DNA of 64,000 bases from Chaetoderma sp. LZ-2023a (GCA_034401795.1 CM067366.1:75907062-75971061); one strand, 5' to 3'. Shown: positions 24,707-37,689, counted from the stretch's first letter. Numbers and translations are program-made. The notes: generated from the letters alone by a model not told the origin.

Positions 24707-25412
24707 AGCAGTTAAAACATGTGTTTGAGATTCAATACGCACGGTCAATAATGCATATAATTCCGATGATGGTACTCTCGTTGTTTATTTATCTTGGGAC
24801 ATGTCTGAAATGTGTATCTCAAACGTACATGTAATGGCCGGCCTGTTTATTCGCATGCCTTTAATAAAGGACAACTTGCTGTTAGCAAAGATCTCACTAA
24901 GGATTCTCCGTGGTCGATAGCTAGTCGGTGCTGCAACATACAACCTAATTACGTCCATCTTGAATGTGTTTCCACATTAACTCCTACAAGCAAATTGTAG
25001 TGTTATGTAGCTGCCTCTGGAGTCATGACTGGTGATTACTATACATGTAGTATTGATGCTGCTGAGTCGCACCGTGCAACACTCAGACTAAAACGGTCAT
25101 CAGTTAGGACGTAACGCAGCCGGAAATAACATATTTGGACAATGCTGTGCTAAAACAGGTGCATTAGTTACACATGATACGGCTCTTTGTGTCCAATGCC
25201 AAGCAATATTACTGACAGTCAGTTCATGAAGAAACGTGGACCGAAGGTTAACGAGGTGTGTGTGTGTGTGTGAATGTTATGTAATTCTGGAATCGATACC
25301 TGTCTCTTCAGGCTGATGGAGGAAGGGGGGGTATTGGGATATATGCAATATCTGTAAATGAAGAGCAAACCCAAGAACATTAAGGCAGACAATGCCTGAC
25401 ACACATGGGCAC

Positions 25413-25660
25413 AATGGACCATTCCATTTTAGCCATGCCCCGCCCATCTCTAGCTAAACCCCACCTACATTTCGCTCGTGTTGGGATCTGATCTCTGAAC
25501 TCACCTGTCTACCAATTTCCAAAAAACTAATGGAACTAATTTTGGCAGCAACCTGTTTTGCCACCTATGGCCGCAACATCGTCCAGTCAGATTAGTTTCA
25601 AAATATCCAACAACATGTTACTTAAACAGTAGAGATATAATTATGTGGATATATTATAGA
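25413..25660 (-). mobile_element. FB element in R2, altered core
   Basis: It starts CAATGGACCATTCCATTTTA. The core has lost the outer left arm and has an inverted GGCAGCAACCTGTTTTGCC insert. The same variant core occurs at 39,740-39,825, so it was inherited with the module. The unit 3 copy (60,285) has a normal core. Confidence 0.8.
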
Positions 25661-26157
25661 TCTACAAGTGAAGAGCAGGTTCAAGAGCATTATGATAGAC
25701 AATGATAGGCACAGATGGACACAATTACCTCCTGCAGCATACAGAAACTGATGAAATAGTTATAACATATGCAAAGTTGTGGACAGCATATTTTCCAAAG
25801 TATTACAACATGAGGTAACCATGGTGAAGTAGATCGTTGCTTTTATGTTCATCTACCAGGAACAAGAATCGCAATAGTTTGCAATAGAACAGGAGACTAT
25901 GCCTATGTTTGACCCGATCACTATAATTACAAACGCTTTAAATCTAAGCCAGTGTTACTGATAGTTGGTGATAATGATAATTTGTTACCTAACCTACGGA
26001 TATGTGCGTCGCCACAGTGCCAGCCTTGAAACATCCACTATTCCATTATGGGTAACTGACGCCTATGGTATTAACATATATACATGCTAACTAAAACCAT
26101 TCTCTATGAGAATAAGTATGTACGCGGAGTTGTCAAACATATGTCTACATGTTTAAA

Positions 26158-26475
26158 TAATGGACGTTTCCAGTTTTATCTATGCCCCGCCAATTTCAAT
26201 TTCCAGAAAACTATACACGTACGCTGTTGAATATTTTGAAACTAATTTGACTTGGACCAGTTGCTGCCTATGGCTCAGTCAAATTAGTTTCAAAATATTC
26301 AACAGCATGATTCTTAAAAAGCAAAAACATACAATACGTAAAGCTGTCGGACTATTACGCGTTAAAGACGGGCTTAATCGAAACGTTCATGACGTCACGA
26401 TTATGACGCCATCATACCGTCGCTTACTTGATTATGGCGTCATATGATTGAGTGAGGAATTGATTCATGAATTCC
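26158..26475 (-). mobile_element. FB element inside R2, unit 1 only
   Basis: The core is at 26,225-26,303, with strong outer arms and a shortened loop. A perfect TGACGTCA is at 26,390, with further CRE-like ATTATGACGCCATCAT and TGGCGTCATATG words. The corresponding places in units 2 and 3 (about 40,120 and 61,240) lack it, so this is either a later insertion or two losses. Confidence 0.85.
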
Positions 26476-27044
26476 ACATTCGCATATTTATATAGATGAT
26501 GAGAAGTTGTTACGAATATGCATGCCTTCTTTTATTATTGCTTGGTTCCGACCACCTTACACTTTAGCACCATGCAAGCGCACAGTCTTTGGAATGGAAA
26601 TGAGCTATCGTGCACAAGATACATATATAATGCCAGCCGGGAGGTCACTGCTGAGGAAGTTATATAGGATACAGCTGGCATATGTCCAATGCCTGTTACT
26701 CCCAATGCCAAGACAACCATCTAATGGCGGAAACGAGGAGCCAGAAGAGACAATGACGACATCTGTTCATGTAAAAAATCAATCTTCTGTACGCTAAACT
26801 GATATGGGTTATGTGGGACTAATATGTGTATGACAGTGTACAGCAGATTGAAGGCGTGTGGACAGGTCTTAACTCTTAACGTACAGAGCCTTGGGGGGTA
26901 AGGGTAGGATTGGAAGGATTTAATTTGCCACTCAAGTAACTGCCGCCATCTTCAAATTACTTCACTTGTTAGCTGATGTCACAATTACATGGCATAGGTC
27001 CGACACAAGTGTGGTAAAGTCCCAAAAGTACACGTCTGAATTAT

Positions 27045-27480
27045 TGGTATTTGTTTAATTTACAATTTCATAATCATTCCTTTTAATAATTTGAAATTAA
27101 TTGGAAATGCACTATTGCTGTCATATGCAACACCAAGTCTAGCTAGTCTCAAACTATTGAACAGTTTACCTGTATAGCTATCATGAAAATGGGTATCTAT
27201 GAATTCAGGGTTCAAGTTGTTAAAGCAATTGAAATACACACACGCACGCACGCACACGCATACTCACACACACACACACACACCCACACACGCGCGCGCA
27301 CACGCACACGCACACACACATACACTCACACCACACACACACTCACACCACACGCCCGCCCGCCCGCCCGCCCGCCCGCCCGCCCGCCCGCCCGCCCGCG
27401 CGCGCGCGCGCGCACACACACACACACATTGGGCGGCATTTAACGAGAAGTGAGTGGAGCATAGTTAGAAATGGTTCCCT
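27045..27480 (+). mobile_element. FB element split by a CA/CG microsatellite
   Basis: The core is at 27,081-27,162. The GC-box side is interrupted by the simple repeat at 27,233-27,428 and then resumes with GAGTGGAGCATAGTTAGAAA. Homologous copies are at 40,680-40,930 and 63,245-63,400. Confidence 0.7.
27233..27428. repeat. CA / CCCG / CG compound microsatellite
   Basis: CA and CG repeats flank a pure CCCG/GCCC run (about 27,353-27,398) that passes into CG dinucleotides. It is very CpG-rich in an otherwise AT-rich region. Confidence 0.95.
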
Positions 27481-27689
27481 TTATTGACTTATCCTCTCTT
27501 CAACTGCTTCATCTTTTAAATTGTCAGATTAAATTAAAAGAAGAACTGGTGTTCATTTTTTACAAATTTGGTGGAAGATAGACAGCAATATCATCCACGA
27601 AAATTGTTTTAAAATGTCCACCATTATCTTTGTTATTGTTATAGAAAAACATAGAATATATTTCACCAGCGTGCTAATGATTAAACTGT

Positions 27690-27936
27690 GTGACCTGCGT
27701 TCACAGGATCTGGAGAGAATGTGTCAGTGAAGTACGGGTGTGATCGGCAAGGACACGCCTTAGCCACTATTCGACAATACGTTATTTATCAACTGAAAAC
27801 GGTTTCAGAAGAAAAATGTCCTAAAGGAAAACGCCAGCAGACCTATAAAGTGCAACAGTGTACAGTAGTATACGAATCACTCGATCTTTGGCTTAGAAAA
27901 ATGTTAGACAGTCTGAATAAAGAGAAGCAGCAGTGA
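27690..27936 (+). other. Possible exon-like frame in R2
   Basis: An open frame of about 71 codons (27,721-27,936) with mixed composition and two Cys residues is preceded by TTCACAG, a possible acceptor, at about 27,700. The sister copy (41,180-41,740) has an early stop (after the VSVKYGYDWY stretch) and a LINE insertion. Most changes in the final 100 bp would alter amino acids. I recognise no domain and consider it more likely non-coding. Confidence 0.2.
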
Positions 27937-28097
27937 GTGGCAGTATTATCAAATAGTGATTAGTTACCTAGTTTACCACGGGTCACAGACCTATAGTTCC
28001 ACCATTGATATACGCAATCTACCGAGAGGTTTAGTCTCTACGTCACTAGCATAGCTATTTTGAAGCTATTGATACTTGCAATCCCAGAATCGCAATG

Positions 28098-28240
28098 GAA
28101 CTGCCCACTGTAGCCATGCATCACATGACGCCATAATCAACTACGTGACGTATACAATGACATCACAATCAATGACGTCATTATGACCCTATGAATGACA
28201 TTGATAAGTACGTCACGAACGCATATTTGAAGATGGACTA
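28098..28240 (+). mobile_element. FB CRE side without core
   Basis: Only the CRE side is present: CATGACGCCATAATC, ACAATGACATCACAATC and a perfect TGACGTCA at 28,173, ending at AAGTACGTCACGAACGC. The palindrome and GC-box side are absent. Confidence 0.8.
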
Positions 28241-28249
28241 TGCGTTATT

Positions 28250-29990
28250 GTACAATGTGCGTTTCAACAACATCCCATATAATATAACGCAGCCTATGCT
28301 TTGTGTTAGCAAATGTATGTGCTTCGCTTGTGTATTTGGCATCATTATTATAGTACGTAAGCATTATTGTAGCGTTAGCTTGATACACAGATCATCACTG
28401 ATAAACACGAGAATAGTGTGTTGTTGGAGTAGCTCAAACATCGAATACGTTACTCGTGAAATGTAAATATAATACATAATTATGACCGAAGATTCAATAT
28501 GGATTATTACACAACGTGGAGATGACTCAAAATGTTTTATTCTTACAGAGTGAATTGCACTTTTGCCTCCTGAGTTACCGTCATGAACCGGTCAGTTAAA
28601 CTCGCTGCTCGTCCCTGTTGATCATTTGCGACTAACAAGCTAGCTGTAAGCTGTTGTTCTTTTGACACTCAGCAAGACGCCGTAATGACATGATGCAATT
28701 ATTATGTTCGCTCACTTCCTGGCCATCTGCAAATCTGTCACGAGCAGCGACCCGAGTCGTGAGACGTGAGGATATTTGTGGATTGTTTGCTTTGTTAATT
28801 ACATACTGTTGTTGCTGTTGGCAGAGCGTCCTTATAGCTAGAAGCTGCGAATGTCCACGATTCTGGCATACATACAGTGAATTTTGTCGTAGGTGACAGT
28901 AATAAGGTGGCGATAATAATGGTCATATTGGCAGTCTTTTAAACTAGAGAGGCTCGACGTTGTCCTTCTCCCACGATACTCATGATGTATCATATGAAAA
29001 TATTGCGATATATCGACATATTGTCGATACTCGTGTCTCATAGTCAGGTGTTGACATTTGGTCTTGCTTGCTATGCCAGATGGTAATAGCATGAATGCAC
29101 CCATTGCTCTTACGGGTATCAATAGAACTGGTATTTCTAGCTAAGTTAGTTTGTGAAAAGTCACCAATTCAGGTGGGTGATTGCCTTGAAACGAGGTTAA
29201 TCAATTAGGACAAACTGCAAAGAGTCTTTTAACCCGAGAAAGTCAGGTTTAAGTTATCTTCACAGGTTAAAGTACTTAAGCGTTTAGAACAGATACTAGT
29301 TGGGTTATTGTTTGGCTTTTTGATAGCAAATCTCGTGAGAGATCGCGTGAATTTATTCTCTCCTTAACAAATTGTCATTTGCATGCACCCTATGAAGAAC
29401 AGCTAACAAATGAGACCATGAACCAGAAAGTCAATCGCCGGTTGTCTGGACCATTATTGTTATGAATGGATAAGTGTGGATCTACACTGTTCAATGTAGG
29501 CATACGCCTACATCTTATAGCTCTCAGGTTAATTAATTACTCAATTCACCTTTCCAGAGTATCCATCCATTTTCTGACCTCGTATGACGTCATAATTAGC
29601 TCTGCGCGTGTGTGATGAAGTCATAAGCATTACATCACAAAGGGTTCCATATGGACCGTCATCAAATCTCAAATAGTCCGACACGTAAGAATTGTATGTC
29701 TTTGTAATTCTTTGCTGTTTAAAAAGCATGCTTAGGCAGTAACAGCAACCAGTCAAATTAGATTCAAAATATTCAACAGATTACCTGTGTAGTTTTTTGG
29801 GATATTGATAGTCAGGGCGTTCAGAGAACGATCGATCCCAACACGAGCGAGGTGTGGGTGGAGCTTAGCTAGAGATTGGAGGGGCATAGATAAAACCGGA
29901 AAGGTCCATTGCTTAACCATGATACATGTCGACATAATGTCCCTCTTTGCAAGCATAGGCGCAAAGAAATGCCTGATTTAATTTGAAGCA
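28250..29990 (+). repeat. Module R6, first copy
   Basis: 28,285-28,395 and 29,125-29,990 align with 42,725-42,840 and 42,895-43,790, with the landmark GTTAGCAAATGTATGTGCTT. About 740 bp (28,395-29,125) is present only here. No gene is evident in the extra segment. Confidence 0.82.
29547..29915 (+). mobile_element. FB element lacking the left core arm
   Basis: The ends are clear: ACCTTTCCAGAGTATCC at the left and ACCGGAAAGGTCCATTG at the right, which are inverted repeats. A perfect TGACGTCA is at 29,585. The left arm is deleted, so AGCATGC runs into TAGGCAGTAACAGC and a single right arm (29,731-29,777) remains. The sister copy at 43,305 has both arms. Confidence 0.88.
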
Positions 29991-30059
29991 CTGGATAATA
30001 CACACTTCCATAACTCGGTTACTGATTAATCTAAAGCATAGCTCGTAATTATTAGATGA

Positions 30060-30300
30060 TTGAATTTTAATTTGAATATTTTGAAACTAATTTGACTGAG
30101 CTCTGTCACTGCCATATGGAATAACAACCCCAATCAAATTAGTTTCACAAATATTCAATAGCCCACCTGTATGGCTATCATGAATGTGAGATCCTGGGAC
30201 TTTAGTGTTCAAGGAATATATTTCGATCCCGAAACACGCACATTAGGAGCAGAGCATAGCTAGAAATGGGAGGACCACAGCTAGACATGTATCCCTCAAG
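30060..30300 (+). mobile_element. FB element, CRE side missing, start of R1 unit 2
   Basis: The core is at 30,071-30,159, followed by a diverged GC-box side. It is positionally equivalent to the copies at 6985 and 43,915. Confidence 0.78.
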
Positions 30301-32700
30301 GCATAAGCTTGATCATGCATGACATCAGGATTGTTTAAAATCTTGGATCTTGAATTAATTTCCTTAACTATGGACTAAGTGGGTGTTCAATTATGCTTTA
30401 CACATTTTAATATTTTTCGTTATTATTATTTTGTCACTTTACACATTCTCGATCTCCTCTGCGAACTCCGCCCCAATAGTTGTACAACATGTATGCCGCT
30501 GTATTTTAATGAAGAAAGTGTCCGTGTCATTCGAGAGTACATATACGCCAATCTATTGGGTTTCGGCATAATATGATGATTCTTGCTTTGATTTATATGT
30601 AGAGAAAACTTTTGAATTCGTAGTATTCAATGCCAACACCGAGAAACATCGTAAAGGAAGCCACTTCACAACCATGATAAATCTGCTACGTGGGTACCTG
30701 GAAAATGTAAGAAAGTTAGGGTGCCAAACACTCTGGCTAAGGACATGGAACCGTGCTCAATGATGGTGAAGCTATGATGGCAGGTGAGTGATGTTTTCAA
30801 ACTACTGCAACCGCAGAACACAGTACATTATCATCGTTATGATTAAGATAGTGTATGGTGTTTGTAGGTGCTGCCTCAAGACGCTAACTATTTTAATAGC
30901 TAGGTGTCACATTAAAGTAAATGAAGATTATCTTCTTACCACTTGGCTTTAGATCATTCATGGCAAAATCTGATCTAGAGGCATTTAGTGTGTATTATCA
31001 AGGAGAGAAACATTTCCATAAGTGAATCGTAAAATGTGAATGGCATATTAAGTCATCTGTCTATGTATTTCTATTCAGCTTTTGTTAGACTGATAAAACT
31101 GCCTCACTTGATAGTAATCACCTATTCTGCACGCTGCCTTTCATGTGTCAAAATGAATACAACTTCTACTGAGATAAATTGAGGATGTCTCACATGTCAC
31201 TTGGTATGAACACCCCTTTTCAAATCCTGTGAACTTGCTAATGGTATCCTTTGAGAGCAATACACGATTCTTTTCATTGTATGCGCTTCAGCGAATTGCT
31301 CATTGTATTACCATCAATGGTCTCCTTTAAGACATTTTGGGAAATCTATTTAGCGCTGATTTGGTGAGACATGTTGTCAGCAATGAATCTGAACAATGAT
31401 AAAGCGCATGTTTATGAAGATTGATTGACGGGACTGTACAGGTGGTGTTCGCGACGGCTTGATCACGCAATAGAAGAATAACATCTGCCAGTCAAGTATA
31501 TGATGTCATAATCAAATCCATCATACACAGGCTAACATTACAATCACCTAGGTAATGAGTGGTGTGGCTTTGTCCGCTAGGAACGCTTAAAAATCCGTCA
31601 ATTGCACGAATCTTATTTCTTTCCTAATTAATAAACATTATGTGGAGTAATATGAAACTGATATGGTTGGGCGCTGTTGCTGCCATAGTCAGTAACAGCA
31701 GCCTGTCAGACTAGTTTCAAAAATAGTCACCAGCTTACGTGCGCAGTTACCTTGATCTTGGAATTTTGGGAAGTCAGTGTTCGATCGGTCCGAACACAGA
31801 CAAAGCATAGATGGAGCCTTGTTAAGGATGTGCAGGGCATAGCAAAACGTGGATCCATCCATTGTACTAAGAATACATCCTTTAGGAGGTACGTTTTGGC
31901 ACTCTAAGATTATCCAATAAAACGAGTTTTGCAAAGTGCGTGCTTATTTAGGAGTCTTATCCTTCTCCATCGAATGAGTCGTTATTATAACACTAACAAG
32001 AATAATTACCAAATCTATAATTCTCACAAATATACATTCAATGTTGATGTTGTGAATTTGAGGAAAAATACCGTCCTTATTTGGCAGCATGTCTCCACGC
32101 AACCATGTTCTTCCTGATTGCCAGGCTCTGCAATCTTTAGTCCAAATGCAATTAAGTCTAGTTCCAATATATTATGCGAGAACTCAGTGACCAAACGATA
32201 TATGTTCGCACTCACAAACCATTAATTATAACTGGTGGCAAAATCAGTACCTGACTGGGTTCCTTGGAGCCACATTCTATCCACACGCAACATAAATCAT
32301 ATGTTGACATAGTGGTAACACAAAGTCGTATTTGCATTGGCTCTGTGTTGATGTAGGTGTAGTGTAAATGAAGTTTACTTGTTGTGCAATGCAATATCGA
32401 TATTGTCGATTTCTGAACACGATTCGTTATAATTACTGTAATGGGAAAGTGTTGTGTTTTTAATTGTTGGTCACCGCGCTGTGGTATATTAGATAATCAT
32501 ATCACTAAGACTGTTATTTTATTCCAATGTCCAAAGACTATTATTTCAATATAACAGAAAATTAACGGCAATGTATTCTTAATAGTATGTAACATTTATA
32601 TAACATTCTACTCAATCTCCAATACGCCCGCTTGCCATTATGGCTGTTGTTAGATACAGTATACTTATACTTTATTAGCCCGTTAGTATTCAATGTGGTT
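30300..32700 (+). repeat. Module R1, unit 2 copy (short)
   Basis: This aligns with unit 1 blocks 7600-7730, 9200-9260, 9700-10,155 and 10,680-12,100, but without the large TC tract and without the AGT tract. It contains an FB copy at 31,480. Confidence 0.85.
31480..31865 (+). mobile_element. FB element in R1 unit 2
   Basis: The architecture is complete: ATGATGTCATAATCAA at the left, core 31,642-31,730, GC-box side diverged, end CAAAACGTGGATCCATCCATTG. The site is equivalent to 10,160 and 46,085. Confidence 0.82.
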
Positions 32701-32829
32701 GTCATGGCTTGCTGAAAGTGTGCAGTAGCTAATTGTTGAGGCTATGGTCAGAAAATATGTTTCAAGCAAATTATCAGATACGGGTTGCCTGAGGGTGAAA
32801 GATGTTTGCTTTCTTAACGACATTGCCAT

Positions 32830-33476
32830 TCGGCCAAACCACAATATATGATGCACATTGAGAGGCAATGAGAGCTGAACAGTATTTAACAGACTGGGTG
32901 TGTATATTCACGTCACATGTTCTGGATTGCTCTCATAGATGGCTGTATTCCAAAGATACACATCTCATGTGAGAGCAAACGAAGTGTAATCAGAGAATAG
33001 TATTGATCAAGCGAGACAGACGCTAACGAACACATCGCACGTCGTCACAATCATCTGGTAATACGGATAACCATGCTAAATATCCCATCATTATTACCAG
33101 ACATAAACATCACAGTGTGGCTGGCATGTCGCGATCCCATCGATCATAACATGTGTTTAATGTTAGCATGCCACTGCCACAGCTCTGGTAATTTCAATTG
33201 CACATGAGTGGAATAGCGGTGTAATGCCACGTGTAATCACGCGTACATGTACAGATACATTCGCATGGTGTAGCTGTATGCAATCAGTCTCCTAATCTCT
33301 CTTGCCATGCCTTTCTCCCCCATTCCACGCCCTCCATCTTTCTCCCCACATCAATCCACGCTTCGCTCACTCCTTTCCTCCCTCGTGCACCTGCTCCTTT
33401 CCTCCCTTTCTCTCCCCCACCCAACCTCTCTCTCTCTCCGTCCCTCCTTCCCTCCCCCACCCTCCCTCCCTCCCTC

Positions 33477-33523
<47 letters not shown>

Positions 33524-33530
33524 ATCATAA
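32830..33530 (+). repeat. Module R3, unit 2 partial copy
   Basis: This matches 18,060-18,460 and 52,960-53,380, then a TC tract. The part of R3 after the TC tract is replaced by an FB element. Its mirror image is at 6095-6860. Confidence 0.83.
33420..33521. repeat. TC microsatellite of R3 unit 2
   Basis: The tract goes from CCCT/CCTC-rich to pure TC, at the same place as in the other R3 copies. Confidence 0.92.
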
Positions 33531-33544
33531 TTGACAAAGAATAC

Positions 33545-33865
33545 TCCGTCATAATGCTGGAATAATGCCGGAATAGTCCGTAAAGTGTAAGAATTGTATG
33601 GCTTTGATGAATTTACAATACAACAAAGCATTATGTTGAATATTATGAAACTAATTCAAATGGATGCTCTTGCTAACATAGGCAGCAACAACACCAGTTT
33701 ACCCAGTTTTAAAATATTTAGCAGCTTACCTGAATAATCAGCCTGGAAATACGATTCTGGGAATTCATGTATCAATACATATAAATCGATCCTAACACGC
33801 CAAAAGCGTGGGCGGAGTTTAGCCATAGATGGGCGGGACAGCTCGAAATGGATCTATTGTCTTAG
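33545..33865 (+). mobile_element. FB element copy, plus
   Basis: The core is at 33,635-33,722 with several mismatches. The GC-box side is intact (GTGGGCGGAGTTTAGCC, GATGGGCGGGAC). The CRE side is only a stub. Confidence 0.82.
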
Positions 33866-33959
33866 TTTGGGTTCTGAAAATTGACGTATGTGAAACAGAT
33901 ATCAATTTTGAATGTATGTAATTTGCATATGCAAGATAGTCATGTGGATTCGAGAGGGT

Positions 33960-34074
33960 GGTGGTGTTGGTGGATGTGGTTGTGTTGGTGTTGGTGTTGG
34001 TGTTGGTGTTGGCGTTGGCGTTGGCGTTGGCGTTGGCGTTGGCGTTGGCGTTGGCGTTGGTGTTGGTGGTGTGT

Positions 34075-34119
<45 letters not shown>

Positions 34120-34145
34120 CGTGCGTGCGTGTGCGCGGGCGTACG

Positions 34146-34197
<52 letters not shown>

Positions 34198-34200
34198 TGG
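33960..34200. repeat. GTTGGC hexamer, GT and GTGC compound repeat
   Basis: A GGTGTT/GGCGTT hexamer array (about 33,975-34,065) passes into GT (about 34,071-34,115) and then GTGC (about 34,145-34,198). Open frames on both strands are artefacts. Confidence 0.95.
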
Positions 34201-34800
34201 TGTGTGTGATATGTAACCCTATCAATGCAGAATGCTTAGTAGTAATAATATGCGTAATAATAGCTACACTAGTGATATTCTTCAAATGGTGATAATAATA
34301 ATGTTTATTTATAAATTAACTGTATAAATTCGTAAATTGTGTGTATTCCCTTTCTCTATATGTATGTAACGTTATTGGTAATACAAAAAACCGGCTTCTA
34401 ATTCAACATGGTTTAGTTTCTTTCTTGCAATGAGGCGTTTTTGTCGTAGCAGAGGATGTAGGCATTATTCTCATCACCAGAGATAAACGTTTAGTGTGGA
34501 AGATAAAAGAGAATTTGAATCAGACAGATTAAATTAGTGTGGAAGATAAAAGAGAATTTGAATCAGACAGATTAAATAGAGATCTGTACCAGAGGAACGC
34601 TACTATGCATCTATAGCAACCAGGAATAAATGCTTAATTTATCAGCAGCATTGTCATACCTCATATCATAGCTTGACAGGTGTGCTTGCGTGCGTGGGTG
34701 GGTGCCTACGAGCGTGCATGCGTAGGTGCGTGTGCGTCATGATATGAGTAACGCGTTCGTGGCGAAGCTGGCCAAAGCCAAGATATGTAGTGGGCTTGAT
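34200..34800. other. Spacer with an exact 43-bp tandem duplication
   Basis: 34,491-34,533 is repeated without any difference at 34,534-34,576. A GTGCGT-rich patch lies at 34,681-34,740. No gene is seen. Confidence 0.8.
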
Positions 34801-35510
34801 GACTGTCCATTTGCAGGCTAAGAGAACACTATTATTGAAAATTTACCGCTGGAATAATTCATAATGATAGTGGTTGGTTCTTTAAAATCGATGATAATAG
34901 GGTTGCGCCTCGTATAAATGTATACACATTCCAAATTATTATTGGTATTTAACCTATTCATCTATCTTGGAATGGTGTCTATATAAAACAGTTTCATAAC
35001 AAATGTCAGTCTCTACTTCACGTGCATGGTGTTGCTATTAGTCGCTGCTATGTAAGATGGATACAGCTCATGCCATATTTGACATCAATGTTCCTCAACT
35101 ATAGCCATGATCTGATGGTGTGATACAAGCTTGTAGTGCACGACACCAGGAGATAAGTTACCAATGTTGTCTAACAGTTGTTTACAATAATAAAAACATT
35201 CAGTTTAATTATTCCGCCACGCTAACCTTCCCTTACAATAAGAGATCTCAACTCGTCGCTTATTTGCTTCGGATGCCTACAGCTGCAATGTGCAAGTGAT
35301 ATATTGATCATGCGTGGATAACAAATGAAACACTGGGAATATTTGACTTCCATGACAGATGGCTTGATAAGGAAGCAAATTTAGCATCTTGACAAATTAA
35401 CTCGGAAATGCCGAAAAACATCTGTCAGGTTAGTCAGTGTAGCAAAACAGTAGTGTCTGAATATAGACATTATAACTATTATTGGGTCATCTGCAAGGCT
35501 TATATTAAGT
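34800..35510 (+). repeat. Module R4, unit 2 copy
   Basis: This aligns with 21,690-22,260 and 54,560-55,020. It is shorter than the other two because it passes directly into R5 after about 35,470. Confidence 0.83.
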
Positions 35511-37520
35511 CAGTAATAACAAAGCCATTATAAATAGAGACTACCTTTGTTTCCTTGACACGAATTGTATAATTCGGAGCGATTGCATTTTTTCATCTGA
35601 TCCAGATGTCACTGTCAATGATTGGGAAATTGAAATCCACGTTAAAAGTTGCATTTTCGGAATTACTGTAACGGAGATAAGTCGGCTACAGCAGGCACAT
35701 TGTACAATCAAAATCAAATTGTGGATTGTAAAAAATGAGTAAACGGATTTCTATCTAACTGTTCTTCCAAATAGAAGAATACTATCGTATTACATGGTTG
35801 GAGATACCATTACATGCAATGCGACATCGGATAACAATAACATTAACCCCACCCATAGAAATGAAGGAACACCTATTCTACATCACCATGTGTACATATC
35901 AGTAAGGTTCCAGACATATTTGAATAATGTATGTAGGTAGATTTACATACTTGGGCATTGTCTGTAACTACAGCCGTTTTTGTTCGACAGACATACAATA
36001 AATCGATAATCAAGATGGTGAACATCAAGATGGTGATTACATATCGCAATAAATTTATGATGAAGCTTATGATATATGTATAAGTATCGGCAAGCGGTCA
36101 ATTAACATTGTGCGAACTAAGGTAGATATCGTGATGACTATTGAGCAACAATGAATGGATCATTAGGAGTTATGGCAAACTAGTTCTATTGGAGCAACAA
36201 CCACGATAATGCTTATTACTGGGCTGTTACTGGGCGAATGCTGGACCCTAGTCTCCTGGGACTGCCTTAGTACCTGCCCAATAACCTGATTTCTCATTAG
36301 AGGGACAGTTACCCACTGGCCAACAATAGGTATGTTAGACATATTCCACACCACATTCTTACCATTATGACTGTTTAGCATCTATACTGTGCAGTCAACA
36401 AACTGTCTGACCGATTAAACGAAATTGTAAACCATTGTGTGACAAACCATGTCCACGTTTTGCTAAGATTTTCAGACACTTTTTTATTGAATATTGAACA
36501 CATATTTTCTAGATATTATGAGAGTTAAATATAATTCCACAAATATGTGCTTAGCACCTTCCCATAGTTAAACCATTCTTAAGTAATTATCATCCACGAA
36601 ACCATCACTACATAGAGCTGTGTTCTTAATACTAGTCACTCACCATGGCCCTACTCCACGCCATCTAGTACGATTGCGACTTCTTTAGGGAAATAGTTGT
36701 AAAACCACGTGCCCTAACGAAAAACATGTTTGCCAATATACGGTAGACCCCCTCATTTAACAGCGGTATCTCAATATTGAAATGGTTAAACCTGATTGAC
36801 ATGCTAGACACGTCACACAAAGTGTGCGTTACATTGAACAGTGCTTATGCTATTGTCTGTCTCGGTACCGACTATAGCCATTTAAGGTAGAACGGTGAGT
36901 GAGGGAAACATGCCCCGAACAATAGCCATGGAGGATGGCTTTATTAATATAACCCCAAATATTATTTGGGTTTTTGCAGTAATTAGTTTCATCACGCGGT
37001 GTACCTGCGAATAGTATTACAACCATGTCTGCGTGCGTGTGCGTGTCTAACTGTCTATCTGTACGTGCATGGGTGCGCGAGGGTTGTAGCCTACTGAAGG
37101 CATTTAAACTAAATTTCCGTTTAAGGGTGGACTTGTGTCTCGAAGATATCAATCGAGGTCAAGTGTGAGCACACAAGGAACATATTTTGGTGCAATAACT
37201 CAAGTTCTACAGTAGTGATCTTGGCAAAACTTGAGTGTATGGTTGTCATTGTGTCCCTGAAGGATTGAAACTGATTTGGAGGTCAAAAGACCAGATCTCA
37301 GCATCAAGTACAATTGTGGGAGAGCGATCCTCGATATTCTTTGGAATGCATGTTACATTTAGTTTTCAGCCTAATGCATGATTGCTAGCGGTAATTTTGT
37401 CATACTCGCTAAGTGACTAGACGCGGCCATTATCGCATAGGCATATGGCAATAGTGTGCATTATATGGTGATTGGTCTTGTGTAGACTATTAAAAATAAC
37501 TGAAGAACACAGAAATGTAT
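35475..37520 (+). repeat. Module R5, unit 2 copy
   Basis: Landmarks TTGGGTCATCTGCAAGGCTT (35,485), GACACGTCACACA plus TGTGCGTTACA (36,805) and ATATCAATCGAGGTCAAGTG (37,145) recur at 56,790, 56,868 and about 57,714. The middle (about 35,600-36,780) is not matched in unit 3. R5 was not found in unit 1. The frames are not conserved. Confidence 0.78.
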
Positions 37521-37644
37521 TCTGATGTGTAAAAGTCTGAATGCCTATTATTCACAGTTTTACACATAAGCTTGTATGGTCGAATTTGGGCAAGAAAATT
37601 CGTAAATTTCCATTTGCAGACTAAGAGGTTATTTTAGAAAATTA

Positions 37645-37689
37645 CCACTGGAATGGTTGGATATGATATATACCCAGCCATTTCAGTGG
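37645..37689. repeat. Small hairpin, CCACTGGAAT family
   Basis: CCACTGGAATGGTTGG pairs with the sequence at 37,674-37,689 at 14 of 16 positions. Related inverted CACTGGAAT words lie near 19,625-19,668 and 54,480-54,525, with weaker forms near 34,835 and 14,480. Confidence 0.6.

Noticed and set aside
27183-27453. CpG-rich stretch as a possible CpG island promoter
   Set aside because: The CpG content comes only from a CA/CCCG/CG microsatellite inside an FB element; no gene begins nearby.
28690-29122. Frames on both strands in the extra segment of R6
   Set aside because: They overlap each other on opposite strands, show no domain, and the segment is absent from the sister copy.
33881-34292. 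Gly/Val/Cys/Arg-rich frames resembling low-complexity proteins
   Set aside because: They are produced by the GTTGGC, GT and GTGC simple repeats in all frames.
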